Source: Streptomyces rishiriensis (GTDB taxonomy: Bacteria; Actinomycetota; Actinomycetes; Streptomycetales; Streptomycetaceae). Taken from it: DNA of 64,000 bases. Where the stretch lies: the NCBI RefSeq assembly GCF_003112535.1, contig NZ_BEWA01000019.1, forward strand, positions 186,001-250,000, in the 5' to 3' direction. Positions 17,617 through 26,335 of this stretch are shown here, one piece after another (within the stretch, counting starts at the first letter, position 1; every line of letters begins with the position of its first letter). Made by a program: the position numbers and the translations under genes. Below the pieces are notes generated by a model. The model worked only from the letters and a program-made list of their open reading frames with translations. It did no database searches and was not told where the DNA came from.

Positions 17617-18342
17617 ATGGGCGGCCAGGAACGGAGCCGGGTCGCCGAGGTCATCGGCCGGGAGACGCGCGGCGCCGGGCCGCGGGAGGTGCCGCAGCGG
17701 CTGTGCGACGCGGCGGTGAAGCTGCTGCCGGTGGACGACGCGGGCGTGGCCCTGTGCGGCGAGGGGATGTCCGTGCCGCTGGGGGCGAGCGGGCAGCGGG
17801 CCGCCGACGTCATGGAGCTGGAGGTCACCCTGGGGGACGGACCGGGTCTGGAGGCCGCCCTGACCGGTTCGCCGGTCTGCGCCCGGGATCTGTCCTCCCG
17901 CCGGGACGCGTGCCGCTGGCCGGTCTTCGCCCTGCAGGCGGCGGCCGCCGGGGTGCGGTCGGTGTACGCGCTGCCGCTGGGCGACCGTGCGGTGTGCGTG
18001 GGCACGCTCGACCTCTACCGGGACGTCCCCGGCGAACTGACCGCCGACGGGCTGCGCACGGCGCGGACGGTCGCCGACGCGGTGACGTCGGCGCTGGTGT
18101 CGCTGCCGCGGGACGAGCGCGACGACCCGGGCCGGTGGCTCAGCCCGCTGGCCGCCGACCACGGCGAGGTCTACCAGGCGGTCGGCATGGCCATGGTGCA
18201 GTTCGGCGTTCCGGCGGACGAGGCGCTCGCACTGCTGCGCGGCCACGCCTTCGCCCAGGGCCGCCCGGTCCTCGAACTGGCCCACGAGGTGATCACCCTC
18301 CACACCCGCTTCGACCGTTTCGACGAGCCCCCTCCTTTGTGA
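17617..18342 (+). CDS. GAF-ANTAR RNA-binding antiterminator regulator
   Basis: A 241-residue cytoplasmic regulator. Residues about 15-155 form a GAF sensor domain (ALPLGDRAVCVGTLDLYRD is the central sheet). The last 60 residues are an ANTAR domain (VYQAVGMAMVQFGVPADEAL, then LLRGHAFAQGRPVLELAHEV). ANTAR domains bind paired-hairpin RNAs and prevent transcription termination; the target is not identifiable here. The ATG at 17617 lies 8 bases after GGAGG (17604-17608), which makes it better than the in-frame GTG at 17608. The gene ends next to a small tandem repeat. Confidence 0.9.
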   Translation: MGGQERSRVAEVIGRETRGAGPREVPQRLCDAAVKLLPVDDAGVALCGEGMSVPLGASGQRAADVMELEVTLGDGPGLEAALTGSPVCARDLSSRRDACRWPVFALQAAAAGVRSVYALPLGDRAVCVGTLDLYRDVPGELTADGLRTARTVADAVTSALVSLPRDERDDPGRWLSPLAADHGEVYQAVGMAMVQFGVPADEALALLRGHAFAQGRPVLELAHEVITLHTRFDRFDEPPPL

Positions 18343-18364
18343 ACGCGTGAACGCGTGAACGCGT
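18341..18364. repeat. GAACGCGT x3 tandem repeat
   Basis: Three perfect 8-base copies overlap the stop codon of the GAF-ANTAR gene. ACGCGT is itself palindromic. Confidence 0.85.
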
Positions 18365-18378
18365 GAAGGCCTGGGCCC

Positions 18379-19149
18379 TCAGACCTGGACCTTGGGCTGT
18401 TTCCTGACGTCCGCCAGTCGGCGCACGCCGAGTTGGACCGCCGCCTGCGTCGCCTCGTTCGGGGCGTCGCCGAGGCCGCCGTCGACGAGGGCGAACGCGT
18501 CCTCGCCGGCGCGCACGGCGGCCACGTCCAGGGTGAGGACGGTCGGGCCGCCGCCGGTGGTCGCCCAGACCGTCGCCGTCACGCGCAGACCCTGGCGGAC
18601 GTCGCCCACCTCCGGCAGGGGCAGCTCCGAGACCCGCACGTCGAGCACCGTGTCACCGGTCGCCTTGGCCGCGAACCGGGAGCACTTCTGGGGCATCGTC
18701 TTCAGCCAGGCCAGCCTGCGGTCGACGTCCGCCGGTCGGTGGCCGGTGAGCTGGTAGCGGAGCTGCGCGCCGGTGTCCGGGTCGTCCAGGGCGGTGACCG
18801 TGCGGGCGGGGCCGCCGAGCGGCTCGTCGGCGTAGAGGTCGTCGAGGAGCTTCTGGCACTCGGCGGTCGACGTGGTCGCCTTGAGCATCCCGTCCCGCCA
18901 GGTGGCCGCGCCCTGGGTCCGGGTCCAGGGCGGGCCCAGGTCGGTCTCGGTGATGAGGGCGGCCTGCGCCTGCGCGTCGGTGAGGCCGGAGGAGGCCGCC
19001 GGCGCGCTCGGCCGGGCCGAGGTCCGCTCGACCGTCGGCAGGGCCGGAGCGGCCGTCGGCGGGTGCTCCAGGCCGAGGGTGGCGCACCCGGTGACGGCGG
19101 TGAGCGCGAGGACGGCGGCGGCGGAGGCCAGGAGGGTGCGACGGGTCAT
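18379..19149 (-). CDS. Secreted lipoprotein of unknown function
   Basis: A 256-residue protein with a lipoprotein signal: MTRRTLLASAAAVLALTAVTGC, with lipobox VTGC and a twin-Arg start. The mature region begins with a Pro/Ala/Ser linker and then a globular domain (LITETDLGPPWTRTQGAATW, CQKLLDDLY, LDVAAVRAGEDAFALVDGG). This pattern recurs in Streptomyces and mycobacterial membrane-anchored sensor-domain proteins, but the ligand is unknown. ATG at 19149 has GGAGG at good spacing. It is divergent from the nucleoside hydrolase gene, with 253 bases between them. Confidence 0.85.
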   Translation of the reverse strand: MTRRTLLASAAAVLALTAVTGCATLGLEHPPTAAPALPTVERTSARPSAPAASSGLTDAQAQAALITETDLGPPWTRTQGAATWRDGMLKATTSTAECQKLLDDLYADEPLGGPARTVTALDDPDTGAQLRYQLTGHRPADVDRRLAWLKTMPQKCSRFAAKATGDTVLDVRVSELPLPEVGDVRQGLRVTATVWATTGGGPTVLTLDVAAVRAGEDAFALVDGGLGDAPNEATQAAVQLGVRRLADVRKQPKVQV

Positions 19150-19402
19150 CGGGGGTGCCTCCAGGAGTGCGCGCGGGCTGCGTCCTCCCACGGCACCATC
19201 GGCGCCGCCCGCCGACCAGCGCGGACGGTCCGTACGGGTTACCGGCGTCGGTGCGGGCGGGTGGGCGGCGCGGGAAAACGGGCGGGCTGCCGGTCGGGGA
19301 GCTGGTGCGCCGGATCGGGGAGCGGGCGGCGGCGCGCGGCTGTGGGACGAAGGCGCTGCCGCATAGGGTCGGGTACGACCGTGGTGCGGAAGGAGTCCTC
19401 AG

Positions 19403-20365
19403 GTGACCGAGCAGCCCATTCCCGTGATCATCGACTGCGACACGGGCGTCGACGACGCCCTGGCCCTGCTGTTCGCCGTGCGCCACCCAGGCCTGGACGT
19501 GCGGGCGGTGACGTGCGTGGCGGGCAACACGGACGTGGACGGGGTGGTCCGCAACACGCTGACCGTCCTGGAGCAGGCGGGCGCCGGGGACGTCCCGGTG
19601 GCGCGCGGCGCCGAACGTCCGCTGATCGAGCCGCTGCGGGTGGCGCGGCATGTGCACGGCGCCGACGGCATGGGCGACCTGGGCCTGCCGGCTCCGGCCC
19701 GCCGTCCGGTCGACGTGGACGCGGTGGCCCTGCTGCGGCGCGAGATCCTCGCCTCCCCGCGCCCGGTCACGCTGATCCCCACCGCCCCGCTGACGAACAT
19801 CGCCCTGCTGCTGCGCACCCACCCGGAGGTGACCGGCAACATCGAGCGGATCGTGTTCATGGGGGGCGCGGTGACGACCGGGAACGCCACGCCGGTCGCG
19901 GAGTTCAACGTGTGGCACGACCCGGAGGCGGCGGCGGTCCTGCTCACCGCGGGCGTGCCGATCACGATGTACGGGCTGGACGTGTTCACGCGGGTGCTGG
20001 TCCCGGCGGCGGACGTGGCGCGGCTGCGGGCGAGTCCGGAGCCGCGGCTGCGGCTGGCCGGCGAACTGCTCGCCCACCGCGATCCGGCGACCTCGGGCGA
20101 CCCCACCCCGACCGGCGGTCTCGGCGACGCGGGAGCGGTCTGCGCGGTGGCCGACCCGGCGGGCCTGACCACCGAGCTCCTGCCGGTCGAGGTCAGTCTC
20201 GCCCCCGGTCCGGCCCGCGGTCAGACGGTCGTCGACCGCCGCCCGCGTCCGGGCGAGTCCGAGATCCACGAGGGTGCGCGCGAACAGGCCCTGGTGGACG
20301 TGGCGTTGGACGTGGACGTGGAACGCTACGTGAAGCTGTGGCTGACGACGGTGGAGGGCGGCTGA
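19403..20365 (+). CDS. Inosine-uridine-type nucleoside hydrolase
   Basis: A 320-residue cytoplasmic enzyme that hydrolyses the N-glycosidic bond of nucleosides for salvage. The calcium-binding signature IIDCDTGVDDALAL is at residues 9-22. Further landmarks are TLIPTAPLTNIALLLRTHPE, IVFMGGAVTTGNATPVAEFN and HDPEAAAVLL, which complete the active site. Substrate preference cannot be told. GTG at 19403 follows AAGGAG at 19390-19395. A hairpin after the stop serves both this gene and the converging LAETG protein. Confidence 0.95.
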   Translation: MTEQPIPVIIDCDTGVDDALALLFAVRHPGLDVRAVTCVAGNTDVDGVVRNTLTVLEQAGAGDVPVARGAERPLIEPLRVARHVHGADGMGDLGLPAPARRPVDVDAVALLRREILASPRPVTLIPTAPLTNIALLLRTHPEVTGNIERIVFMGGAVTTGNATPVAEFNVWHDPEAAAVLLTAGVPITMYGLDVFTRVLVPAADVARLRASPEPRLRLAGELLAHRDPATSGDPTPTGGLGDAGAVCAVADPAGLTTELLPVEVSLAPGPARGQTVVDRRPRPGESEIHEGAREQALVDVALDVDVERYVKLWLTTVEGG

Positions 20366-20382
20366 CGCCCGCCCCCCACCAC

Positions 20383-20425
20383 CGGCGACATCACCGCGCC
20401 GGCACCGGCGCCGGTGATGTCGCCG
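20383..20425. terminator. Bidirectional terminator between nucleoside hydrolase and LAETG protein genes
   Basis: CGGCGACATCACCG and CGGTGATGTCGCCG form a perfect 14-bp stem around a GC-rich loop that can itself pair. It lies exactly between two converging stop codons. Confidence 0.85.
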
Positions 20426-20428
20426 ACG

Positions 20429-21400
20429 TCAGGCGCGCGTGCCCTTGCGGCGTCGGGTGGCGACGACGATCGCCGCGCCGCCCGCGAGCAGTGCCGCTGC
20501 GCCGCCCGCGATCAGGGGCGTCTTGCTGCTGGCGCCCGTCTCCGCGAGGTCGCCGCCGCCCCCGTCGGGGGTGGGGGCGGGGGCGACGGTCGACTCGGAG
20601 GACGACGGGGCCGGGGTCGGGGAGCCGCTGTCGGAGGCGGACGGCGACGGTGTGGCGCTGTCGCTGTCCGACGGGGTGGACGGCGTGCTCGCCGGGGTCG
20701 ACGGCGTGCCCGAGGGGGTGCCGGAGGCGCTGCCCGACGGCGCCGGCGGGGTGGCGGGCGGCTGCTCGGTGACGGTGCAGTCCTTCGTGCCGCCGTTCCA
20801 GGCCGCGATCAGCTTGTCCTTGATGACCGGACGGTCCGGCCCCTTGGGCAGGTCGCCGTGGACGAAGCCGTCCTTCGCGTCGTGCCTGCCGTCGAACTTG
20901 ACCGCGCCCCGGTAGAGGTCGACCTGCGCGAAGCAGCCCGCGTCGGGCACCGCGATGTCGAGGGCGTCGCTCTGCCCGGCCTTGACCGTCACGCTGTCGA
21001 AGTCGACGAAGACCTGCTCGCCGGAGGTGCGGAAGCTGGACCCGTGGGCGAGGTAGGAGGCGAGGGACGCGGTGCACGTCGAGGCGTCGCCGGCGGCGCG
21101 GACCTTGATGTGGACCTTGCCGTCCCCGGTGGGGCGCAGATTCTGGTCGTCGACGCGGACCGAGGCCTCGAAGTGCGTGCCGTCGAGCGAGAACTCGCAG
21201 CGGTCGGTCCCCGTCTCGGTGCCCGCGCCGGTGCCCGGCTGGTACTGGCCGCCGGACTGCCAGCCGTCGCCGCCGGGCGTCCCGGTGCCGGCGAAGGCGC
21301 CCGAGGCGGCGGCTGCGGAGGCGGCGCAGAGGGTGAGCGAGGCGGCGCCCGTCCCCAGCAGTCGGCGTACGGTGACTCGTCTCGCTATGGACATGCGCAT
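20429..21400 (-). CDS. Sortase-anchored cell-surface protein (LAETG)
   Basis: A 323-residue exported protein. Residues 1-38 form the signal peptide (start MRMSIARRVTVRRLL, cleavage near AFAGTG). The globular part spans about residues 50-215. A Ser/Thr/Pro-rich wall-spanning linker runs to about 285. The C-terminus has the sorting signal LAETG, a hydrophobic helix and RRRKGTRA. LAxTG motifs are cut by class E sortases, which Streptomyces uses for long chaplins and other wall proteins. The function of the head domain is unknown. ATG at 21394 is an alternative start. Confidence 0.9.
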   Translation of the reverse strand: MRMSIARRVTVRRLLGTGAASLTLCAASAAAASGAFAGTGTPGGDGWQSGGQYQPGTGAGTETGTDRCEFSLDGTHFEASVRVDDQNLRPTGDGKVHIKVRAAGDASTCTASLASYLAHGSSFRTSGEQVFVDFDSVTVKAGQSDALDIAVPDAGCFAQVDLYRGAVKFDGRHDAKDGFVHGDLPKGPDRPVIKDKLIAAWNGGTKDCTVTEQPPATPPAPSGSASGTPSGTPSTPASTPSTPSDSDSATPSPSASDSGSPTPAPSSSESTVAPAPTPDGGGGDLAETGASSKTPLIAGGAAALLAGGAAIVVATRRRKGTRA

Positions 21401-21649
21401 CCCATTCTTGGCGAGTGCCAGGGGTGAGGCCGATGGGTCGGATCAGCCGAAGTCTCAGGAGAGGCACCGGGCCCTTGATGTCCCGGGCGTCACAGTGTGA
21501 GGCCATCGTCGTGTGGAGGGCAGACCCATGTCAACCTGCGCCAAACCCAAGGGAGTTCAAGTTTCCGTCACACCTTCGGCACGAGCGGAACGATCGGCTC
21601 CGAACGGTCGGACGTTCCCTTTCCCGGCAACCTGGACAGAATCCCCTCC

Positions 21650-23296
21650 GTGACCGACTCCTCCTCCCACCGCTCCGACTGGTGGCGCCAGGCCGTCGTC
21701 TACCAGGTGTATCCGCGCAGCTTCGCCGACGCCGACGGCGACGGGCTCGGCGACCTGCGCGGCGTCGCCGACCGGCTGCCCCATCTGGCCGCCCTCGGCG
21801 TGGACGCCCTCTGGCTCTCCCCCTTCTATCCCTCCGAGCTCGCCGACGGCGGTTACGACGTCGCCGACCACCGGGACGTGGATCCCCGGCTGGGCGACCT
21901 GGCCGACTTCGACGCGATGGTCGCCGAGGCCCACCGCCTCGGCCTGAAGGTGATCGTCGACGTGGTCCCCAACCACACCTCGCACCAGCACGTCTGGTTC
22001 CAGGAAGCGCTGTCCGCCGGGCCCGGGTCCCCGGCCCGGGAGCGCTATGTCTTCCGCGAGGGACGCGGTCCGGCCGGCGCGCTCCCGCCCACCGACTGGC
22101 AGTCCGTCTTCGGCGGCAGCGCCTGGCAGCGCGTCCCCGACGGACAGTGGTACCTCCACCTCTTCGCCCGCGAGCAGCCGGACCTGAACTGGGATCACGC
22201 GGAGGTCCGCGAGGACTTCCGCACCACCTTGCGCTTCTGGTCCGACCGGGGCGTCGACGGCTTCCGGGTCGATGTGGCCCACGCCCTCGCCAAGGACCTC
22301 GCCGAGCCCCTGCGCGACCTGGGCGCGCCGGAACTGTTCGGCGAGGAGGCCCTCCACCGGCTGCCCCCGGGCGCCCATCCCTTCTACGACCGCGACGAGG
22401 TCCACGAGATCTACCGCGACTGGCGCCGCCTGTTCGACTCCTACTCCCCGCCCCGCACGGCCGTCGCCGAGGCCTGGGTGCCGGGTGCGCGCCGGGCCCT
22501 GTACGCCCGCTCGGACGAACTCGACCAGGCCTTCAACTTCGAGTACCTGCAAGCCGGCTGGGACGCGGAGGAGATCCGCGCGGTCATCACGGACTCGCTG
22601 GCCGGCGCCCGGGCCGTCGGCGCCTCGGCCACCTGGGTCCTGTCCAACCACGACGTCGTGCGGCACACCTCGCGCCTCATGCTCCCGCCGGGCGCGGACC
22701 TCGACGCCTGGCTTCTGTCGGGCGGCCGCGCCCCGCGCGTCGACGAGCAGGCCGGTCTGCGCCGGGCCCGCGCGGCGACGCTGCTCATGCTGGCGCTGCC
22801 TGGATCGTCGTACCTCTACCAGGGCGAGGAGCTGGGCCTGCCGGAGGTGGCCGATCTGCCCGTGGAGGTGCTCCAGGACCCGGTGTGGGAGCAGACCGGC
22901 CGCGTCCGCAAGGGCCGCGACGGCTGCCGGGTGCCGCTGCCGTGGACGGCGACGGGCCCGTCGTACGGCTTCGGCGCGGCCGGCGCGTGGCTGCCGCAGC
23001 CGCCCGGCTTCGCGCGGTACGCCGTGGCGGCGCAGGACGGCGTGGCGGGCTCCACCCTGGAGCTCTACCGCACGGCCCTGCGCCTGCGGCGCAAACTGCT
23101 GCAGGGCGAGGAGCTCGTCTGGGCGCGCGAGTCCTCGCCGGGCGTGCTGTCCTTCGCCCGCCACGACGGCTGGCGGTGCGTGACCAACCTGTCCGACGCG
23201 TGCGTGCCGTCGCCGCCGGGCGAGGTGCTGCTGAGCAGCGTCCCCCTCGGCGACGACGGTCTGCTGCCCCCGGACACGACGGTCTGGCTGGCGTAG
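21650..23296 (+). CDS. GH13 alpha-glucosidase / oligo-1,6-glucosidase-like enzyme
   Basis: A 548-residue cytoplasmic glycoside hydrolase acting on short alpha-glucans. The TIM barrel opens with WWRQAVVYQVYPRSFADADG. The conserved GH13 regions are DVVPNHTS (region I), GFRVDVAHAL (nucleophile Asp), TAVAEAWV (acid/base Glu) and LSNHDVVRH (transition-state Asp). In Streptomyces such enzymes often sit in agl transport operons, but no ABC transporter or LacI regulator is nearby, so this is a stand-alone gene. GTG at 21650 gives the usual short N-terminus; the frame is open upstream to 21497, without coding character. Confidence 0.95.
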   Translation: MTDSSSHRSDWWRQAVVYQVYPRSFADADGDGLGDLRGVADRLPHLAALGVDALWLSPFYPSELADGGYDVADHRDVDPRLGDLADFDAMVAEAHRLGLKVIVDVVPNHTSHQHVWFQEALSAGPGSPARERYVFREGRGPAGALPPTDWQSVFGGSAWQRVPDGQWYLHLFAREQPDLNWDHAEVREDFRTTLRFWSDRGVDGFRVDVAHALAKDLAEPLRDLGAPELFGEEALHRLPPGAHPFYDRDEVHEIYRDWRRLFDSYSPPRTAVAEAWVPGARRALYARSDELDQAFNFEYLQAGWDAEEIRAVITDSLAGARAVGASATWVLSNHDVVRHTSRLMLPPGADLDAWLLSGGRAPRVDEQAGLRRARAATLLMLALPGSSYLYQGEELGLPEVADLPVEVLQDPVWEQTGRVRKGRDGCRVPLPWTATGPSYGFGAAGAWLPQPPGFARYAVAAQDGVAGSTLELYRTALRLRRKLLQGEELVWARESSPGVLSFARHDGWRCVTNLSDACVPSPPGEVLLSSVPLGDDGLLPPDTTVWLA

Positions 23297-23319
23297 CTCC
23301 CGGCCCTGTCCCGCCGCCG

Positions 23320-24069
23320 CTACTGGGCGCCGTTGCCGCCCACGACCGCGCTGAGGTCGAGGGGGGTGGAGGTGGCGGTCGGCGGCGGGGTGAGGATGAT
23401 CATGGGCTGGCCGGCGGGCGGGACCGGCGGCGTCAGGTCCGACTTGGGCAGCTTCGGCGGCGTGGTCTGGTTGAACAGCGTGGTGTCGAAGTCGACCAGA
23501 CCGGTCTTCTCCATCACCGTGATGTGGTCCAGAACGGTGTTGTTGGCCTGGTCGGCGAGCGCACGGACCAGCGTGTTCTTGGTCGTGGACCGGATCTTGG
23601 CGATCGTGTTGAAGATCGAGCCGTGCGTCATGCGCAGGATGTTGGCGAAGTCGGTGTCGAACTGCTTGCCGCTCTCCGCCTTCAGCTGGGTGACGAAGCC
23701 CTCCTGCTGGGGGCTGGCCACGTTCGGCAGCGTGATGTTCAGCATCGGCGCGATCTTGCGGCAGCTGGTGTCCAGCGCTCCGTGACCGTCGATCAGGTGG
23801 TTGCTGGCGGTGCGCACAGCGGGGCTCGTCCCCTTCTGGAGCCCGATCTGCCCCAGCGGGTACTCCCACAGTCCGGCGGCCCGCACCTTCACCACGAAGT
23901 CCCGGTCGCCCTCGGTCAGCGGGCCCCACTGGGTATTGGCGATCACCCGGTCCGTCGAGGTCGACACGGTGTCAAGTCCGAGCATCGATGGGTAGGCGAG
24001 CGCGCTGAGCGTCAGGGTCAGCGCCCCGCCCACGAACAGGGTTCCCATCATGTTTCGCGAAAGTGGCAC
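23320..24069 (-). CDS. Exported DUF4142 protein
   Basis: A 249-residue protein. An N-terminal hydrophobic segment (MMGTLFVGGALTLTLSALAY) acts as signal or anchor. The DUF4142 helical bundle spans about residues 45-190: GDRDFVVKVRAAGLWEYPLG, then SNHLIDGHGALDTSCRKIA, then ILRMTHGSIFNTIAKIRS. A Pro/Thr tail follows. DUF4142 is a ferritin-like four-helix family of unknown role in the envelope; here a third helix region precedes the tail. GTG at 24069 has GGAGG just upstream. It is divergent from the MOSC gene. Confidence 0.88.
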   Translation of the reverse strand: MPLSRNMMGTLFVGGALTLTLSALAYPSMLGLDTVSTSTDRVIANTQWGPLTEGDRDFVVKVRAAGLWEYPLGQIGLQKGTSPAVRTASNHLIDGHGALDTSCRKIAPMLNITLPNVASPQQEGFVTQLKAESGKQFDTDFANILRMTHGSIFNTIAKIRSTTKNTLVRALADQANNTVLDHITVMEKTGLVDFDTTLFNQTTPPKLPKSDLTPPVPPAGQPMIILTPPPTATSTPLDLSAVVGGNGAQ

Positions 24070-24205
24070 CGTGCCTCCTGCCCGGTCGGGGATTCCGCCG
24101 ATATGTCGATGTGCCGTGCCCGGTGGGGGCGGACACACAGGAGTACGGGCGCGAGCCGGATCCGACTCACCGGTATCCGTGAAAAATTGAGGGAGGGTCG
24201 GAGCG

Positions 24206-24228
24206 CCGCCGGCCAGGAGAGCCGGCGG
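24206..24228 (+). other. Hairpin in the leader of the MOSC gene
   Basis: CCGCCGGC and GCCGGCGG form a perfect 8-bp stem with a 7-base loop containing GGAGA. It ends 36 bases before the MOSC start. The loop exposes a Shine-Dalgarno-like sequence, but it is too far from the GTG to serve it. Its role is unknown. Confidence 0.4.
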
Positions 24229-24264
24229 GCCGACGGGGGAGTCGACGGAGACGAGGGGGCCGCG

Positions 24265-24969
24265 GTGACGGTCGCGAGACTGAGCGGGATCACGTACTAC
24301 CCGGTGAAGGGCTGCGCGGGGGCGGAGCTGTCCGAGGCGACGCTGACCCGCGCGGGGCTGCCGTACGACCGCGCGTACGCGATCGCCGACGAGAAGGGCG
24401 ACCCGCGCTGGCAGGGCGGCGATCCCGCGCTGGCGCTGATCGCACCTGAACTGACCGGGGACGACCTGACCTTGCGGGCCCCGGGCCGTGACCCGGTGCC
24501 GGCGGACAGCGCGGACGTGCACGCCTGGATCAGCGACGTCCTGGGCGTCCCGAGCACCCTGGTCCGCTGCCCGGCGGGCAACGGCGGCCGCCTGCACGTC
24601 GTCTCACGGGCCGGCCTGGACGACCTGAACCGGCGGATCGCCGCACGCGGAGCCGCGCCCGTGCCGATGAACCGCTTCCGCCCCAACCTCGTGGTGGACG
24701 GGTGGGACGCCCCGCACACCGAGGACCGGGCCGCCCGTCTCGTCGTCGGCGGCGCGGAACTGTCCTTCACCGAGGCCACGATCCGCTGCGCCGTCACGAT
24801 GGTCGACCAGCGCACCGGCCTGCGCTCCGGCCCGGAACCCCTGCGCACCCTCGCGGACTACCGCCGGGCGGACGGCGGCGGCCTCGCCTTCGGCGCCTAC
24901 TTCGAGGTGCGGCGGGCAGGGCGGGTGTCGCTGGGCGACGAGGTCACGGCCGAGTTCCGGATGCCCTAG
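24265..24969 (+). CDS. MOSC-domain protein (molybdenum cofactor sulfurase-like)
   Basis: A 234-residue cytoplasmic protein with the MOSC N-terminal barrel (ITYYPVKGCAGAELSEATL) and MOSC domain (PMNRFRPNLVVDGW, TIRCAVTMVDQRTG). The Cys in TIRC is the conserved sulfur-carrying position. Family members bind molybdenum cofactor and take part in sulfur transfer or reduction of N-hydroxylated compounds. GTG at 24265 is preceded by GAGGGGG. The stop codon lies inside a 9-base tandem repeat shared with the converging gene. Confidence 0.93.
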   Translation: MTVARLSGITYYPVKGCAGAELSEATLTRAGLPYDRAYAIADEKGDPRWQGGDPALALIAPELTGDDLTLRAPGRDPVPADSADVHAWISDVLGVPSTLVRCPAGNGGRLHVVSRAGLDDLNRRIAARGAAPVPMNRFRPNLVVDGWDAPHTEDRAARLVVGGAELSFTEATIRCAVTMVDQRTGLRSGPEPLRTLADYRRADGGGLAFGAYFEVRRAGRVSLGDEVTAEFRMP

Positions 24970-24987
24970 ATGCCCTAGATGCCCTCG
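24961..24987. repeat. ATGCCCTAG tandem repeat x3
   Basis: Two perfect 9-base copies and one with a single change cover the stop codons of both converging genes. CTAG supplies a stop on either strand. Confidence 0.85.
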
Positions 24988-25238
24988 ATGCGCTTCACGC
25001 CCGCGGTCCGCGTCATCTCCTCGACGGCCTTCGACAGGCGGCGGGCCTTGAGGGCACGGTTGATCGTGTGCACGCGGATCGCGGTGAACACGGCGACGGC
25101 TGCGCCCAGGGCCACCCCGATCCACTCGTGATCACGGATGCCCGCGTAGAAGAGGAGGCCGCTGAAGGGGACGCCGACGACGACGAGCAGGGGTTCGCGC
25201 ACCCAGAACGGGAGGACGCGGAGGACGAGACCGATCAT
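24975..25238 (-). CDS. Small membrane protein, two TM segments
   Basis: An 87-residue protein with two hydrophobic helices (PLLVVVGVPFSGLLFYAGI and WIGVALGAAVAVFTAIRV), and a basic amphipathic C-terminal tail (INRALKARRLSKAVEEM). No family function is known. ATG at 25238 is the only reasonable start. It lies just downstream of the DUF397 gene on the same strand, 9 bases away, and may be co-transcribed. Confidence 0.75.
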   Translation of the reverse strand: MIGLVLRVLPFWVREPLLVVVGVPFSGLLFYAGIRDHEWIGVALGAAVAVFTAIRVHTINRALKARRLSKAVEEMTRTAGVKRIEGI

Positions 25239-25247
25239 CCGGTCACT

Positions 25248-25487
25248 TCAGCAGTCCCGGTCCGCACCTGCTGTGATGGACGCCACAATTCCGGGAGTTC
25301 TTGTGCGTATGGCGTGAAGGAAATGCGTCACGGCGGTGGGGCCGGCCGCGAGGGCGGCGGCGGGGGAGTCCGATTCGCGCAGATGGAGCGCCGCGGGGGT
25401 GGAGCCGAGCTCGACGCAGTCGTTGCCGTCGCCGCCGCCGGAGAACGAGGACTTCTGCCAGTTGTCGGGGGTCATGGTGCGCCTCAC
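25248..25487 (-). CDS. DUF397 protein
   Basis: A 79-residue protein with the DUF397 signature: NWQKSSFSGGGDGNDCVEL, then LRESDSP. In Streptomyces, DUF397 proteins are encoded directly behind XRE/DUF5753 regulators and act as their small partners, as in the WhiJ-like pairs. Here the GTG start overlaps the stop of such a regulator (GTGA), so translation would be coupled. The regulator has lost its DNA-binding end, so this copy is probably an orphaned partner. A later ATG at 25475 gives the canonical MTPDNW start. Confidence 0.9.
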   Translation of the reverse strand: MRRTMTPDNWQKSSFSGGGDGNDCVELGSTPAALHLRESDSPAAALAAGPTAVTHFLHAIRTRTPGIVASITAGADRDC

Positions 25488-26050
25488 AGTTCCTTGGCGA
25501 GCCTGCGGATGAGGTCACGCGACCGGTCGGGTTCGAGTGACGCCGCCTCCACATTACGGAAGAGTGCCCGGAACGCTCCGAGTTGGGACTCCGCGTCGAT
25601 GAAGAGCGTGCCGTGGGGTGCGTCGCGGACCACTGTGTCCAGTTTGGGGACGGCGCCGCCGACGTACGTCATGGAACTACCGGCCCGGGGGAAGCCGTCG
25701 AGGTCGAACGGAATGACGCGCAGGGTGATGTGGTCCGCCTCGGAAGCCTCGACGAGTCGCGAGAGCTGAGCCCGCGAGGCCGAGCGGTCACTGACCCTGA
25801 TGCGCAGCGCCGACTCGTGGACGACCACCTTGTACGGGATGGTGATTTCCTGTCTCGCCAACCGGTGGCGGACGCGCAACTCAAGCTCATTCGGCGTCAG
25901 TTCGGGCAGCCGGGACGAGAAGACGGCGCGTGCGTAGTCCTCCGTCTGGAGCAGGCCCGGCACGTACAGGACGGCCACCTGGTCTCGGAATCGGGCGTGG
26001 TGATCCAGTTCGGACAGGTCCAGGAACGACGTCGGCAGCAGCGGACCGGG
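25484..26050 (-). pseudogene. XRE/DUF5753 regulator lacking its N-terminal HTH
   Basis: The frame encodes a typical DUF5753 domain: FLDLSELDHHARFRDQV, then VPGLLQTEDYARAVF, then VVVHESALRIRVSD and LRVIPFDLDGFPRAGSS. A complete member has about 100 more residues before this, with an XRE helix-turn-helix. Upstream of about 26050 that frame stops resembling the family and the DNA belongs to another gene remnant on the opposite strand. The first formal start codon (GTG at 25978) lies inside the domain. I infer truncation by a recombination or deletion at about 26045-26056. The product could still be made but could not bind DNA in the usual way. Confidence 0.7.
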
Positions 26051-26055
26051 CCGAT

Positions 26056-26214
26056 ATGACGCTTCGCATCCTGGAATGGCGTGGCATCTCCGTGCCGGAC
26101 GCCGTGCGTGAGCGGGTCGTGTCGTGCTCCGACCTCGAGCAGCTCACCACCTGGTCGCAGCGCGCCGTCCACGCCACCACCGCCGAGGACCTCTTCGCCG
26201 GTCCGAACGGATGA
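26056..26214 (+). pseudogene. C-terminal remnant of an Rpn/PD-(D/E)XK-type Streptomyces protein
   Basis: Fifty-two residues (ILEWRGISVPDAVRERV, then CSDLEQLTTWSQRAVHATT, then AEDLF) match the short helical tail that ends many Streptomyces proteins of about 300 residues with an Rpn-like nuclease body. The body is missing: upstream of 26056 this frame is antisense to the DUF5753 remnant. The ATG at 26056 is an internal Met, not a true start. This and the neighbouring truncated regulator meet at one junction. Confidence 0.6.
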
Positions 26215-26335
26215 CGCCGCCGCCTCCTCGGTTGGTGAACCGTTGACCGGCTCGACGAAATGTTGACCACTTCGCGAAGGAGTGCGGACGAACGGGAGGG
26301 CGAGTCGTGGCGGGCCCTTGGCCTAGTTTCGCTGC

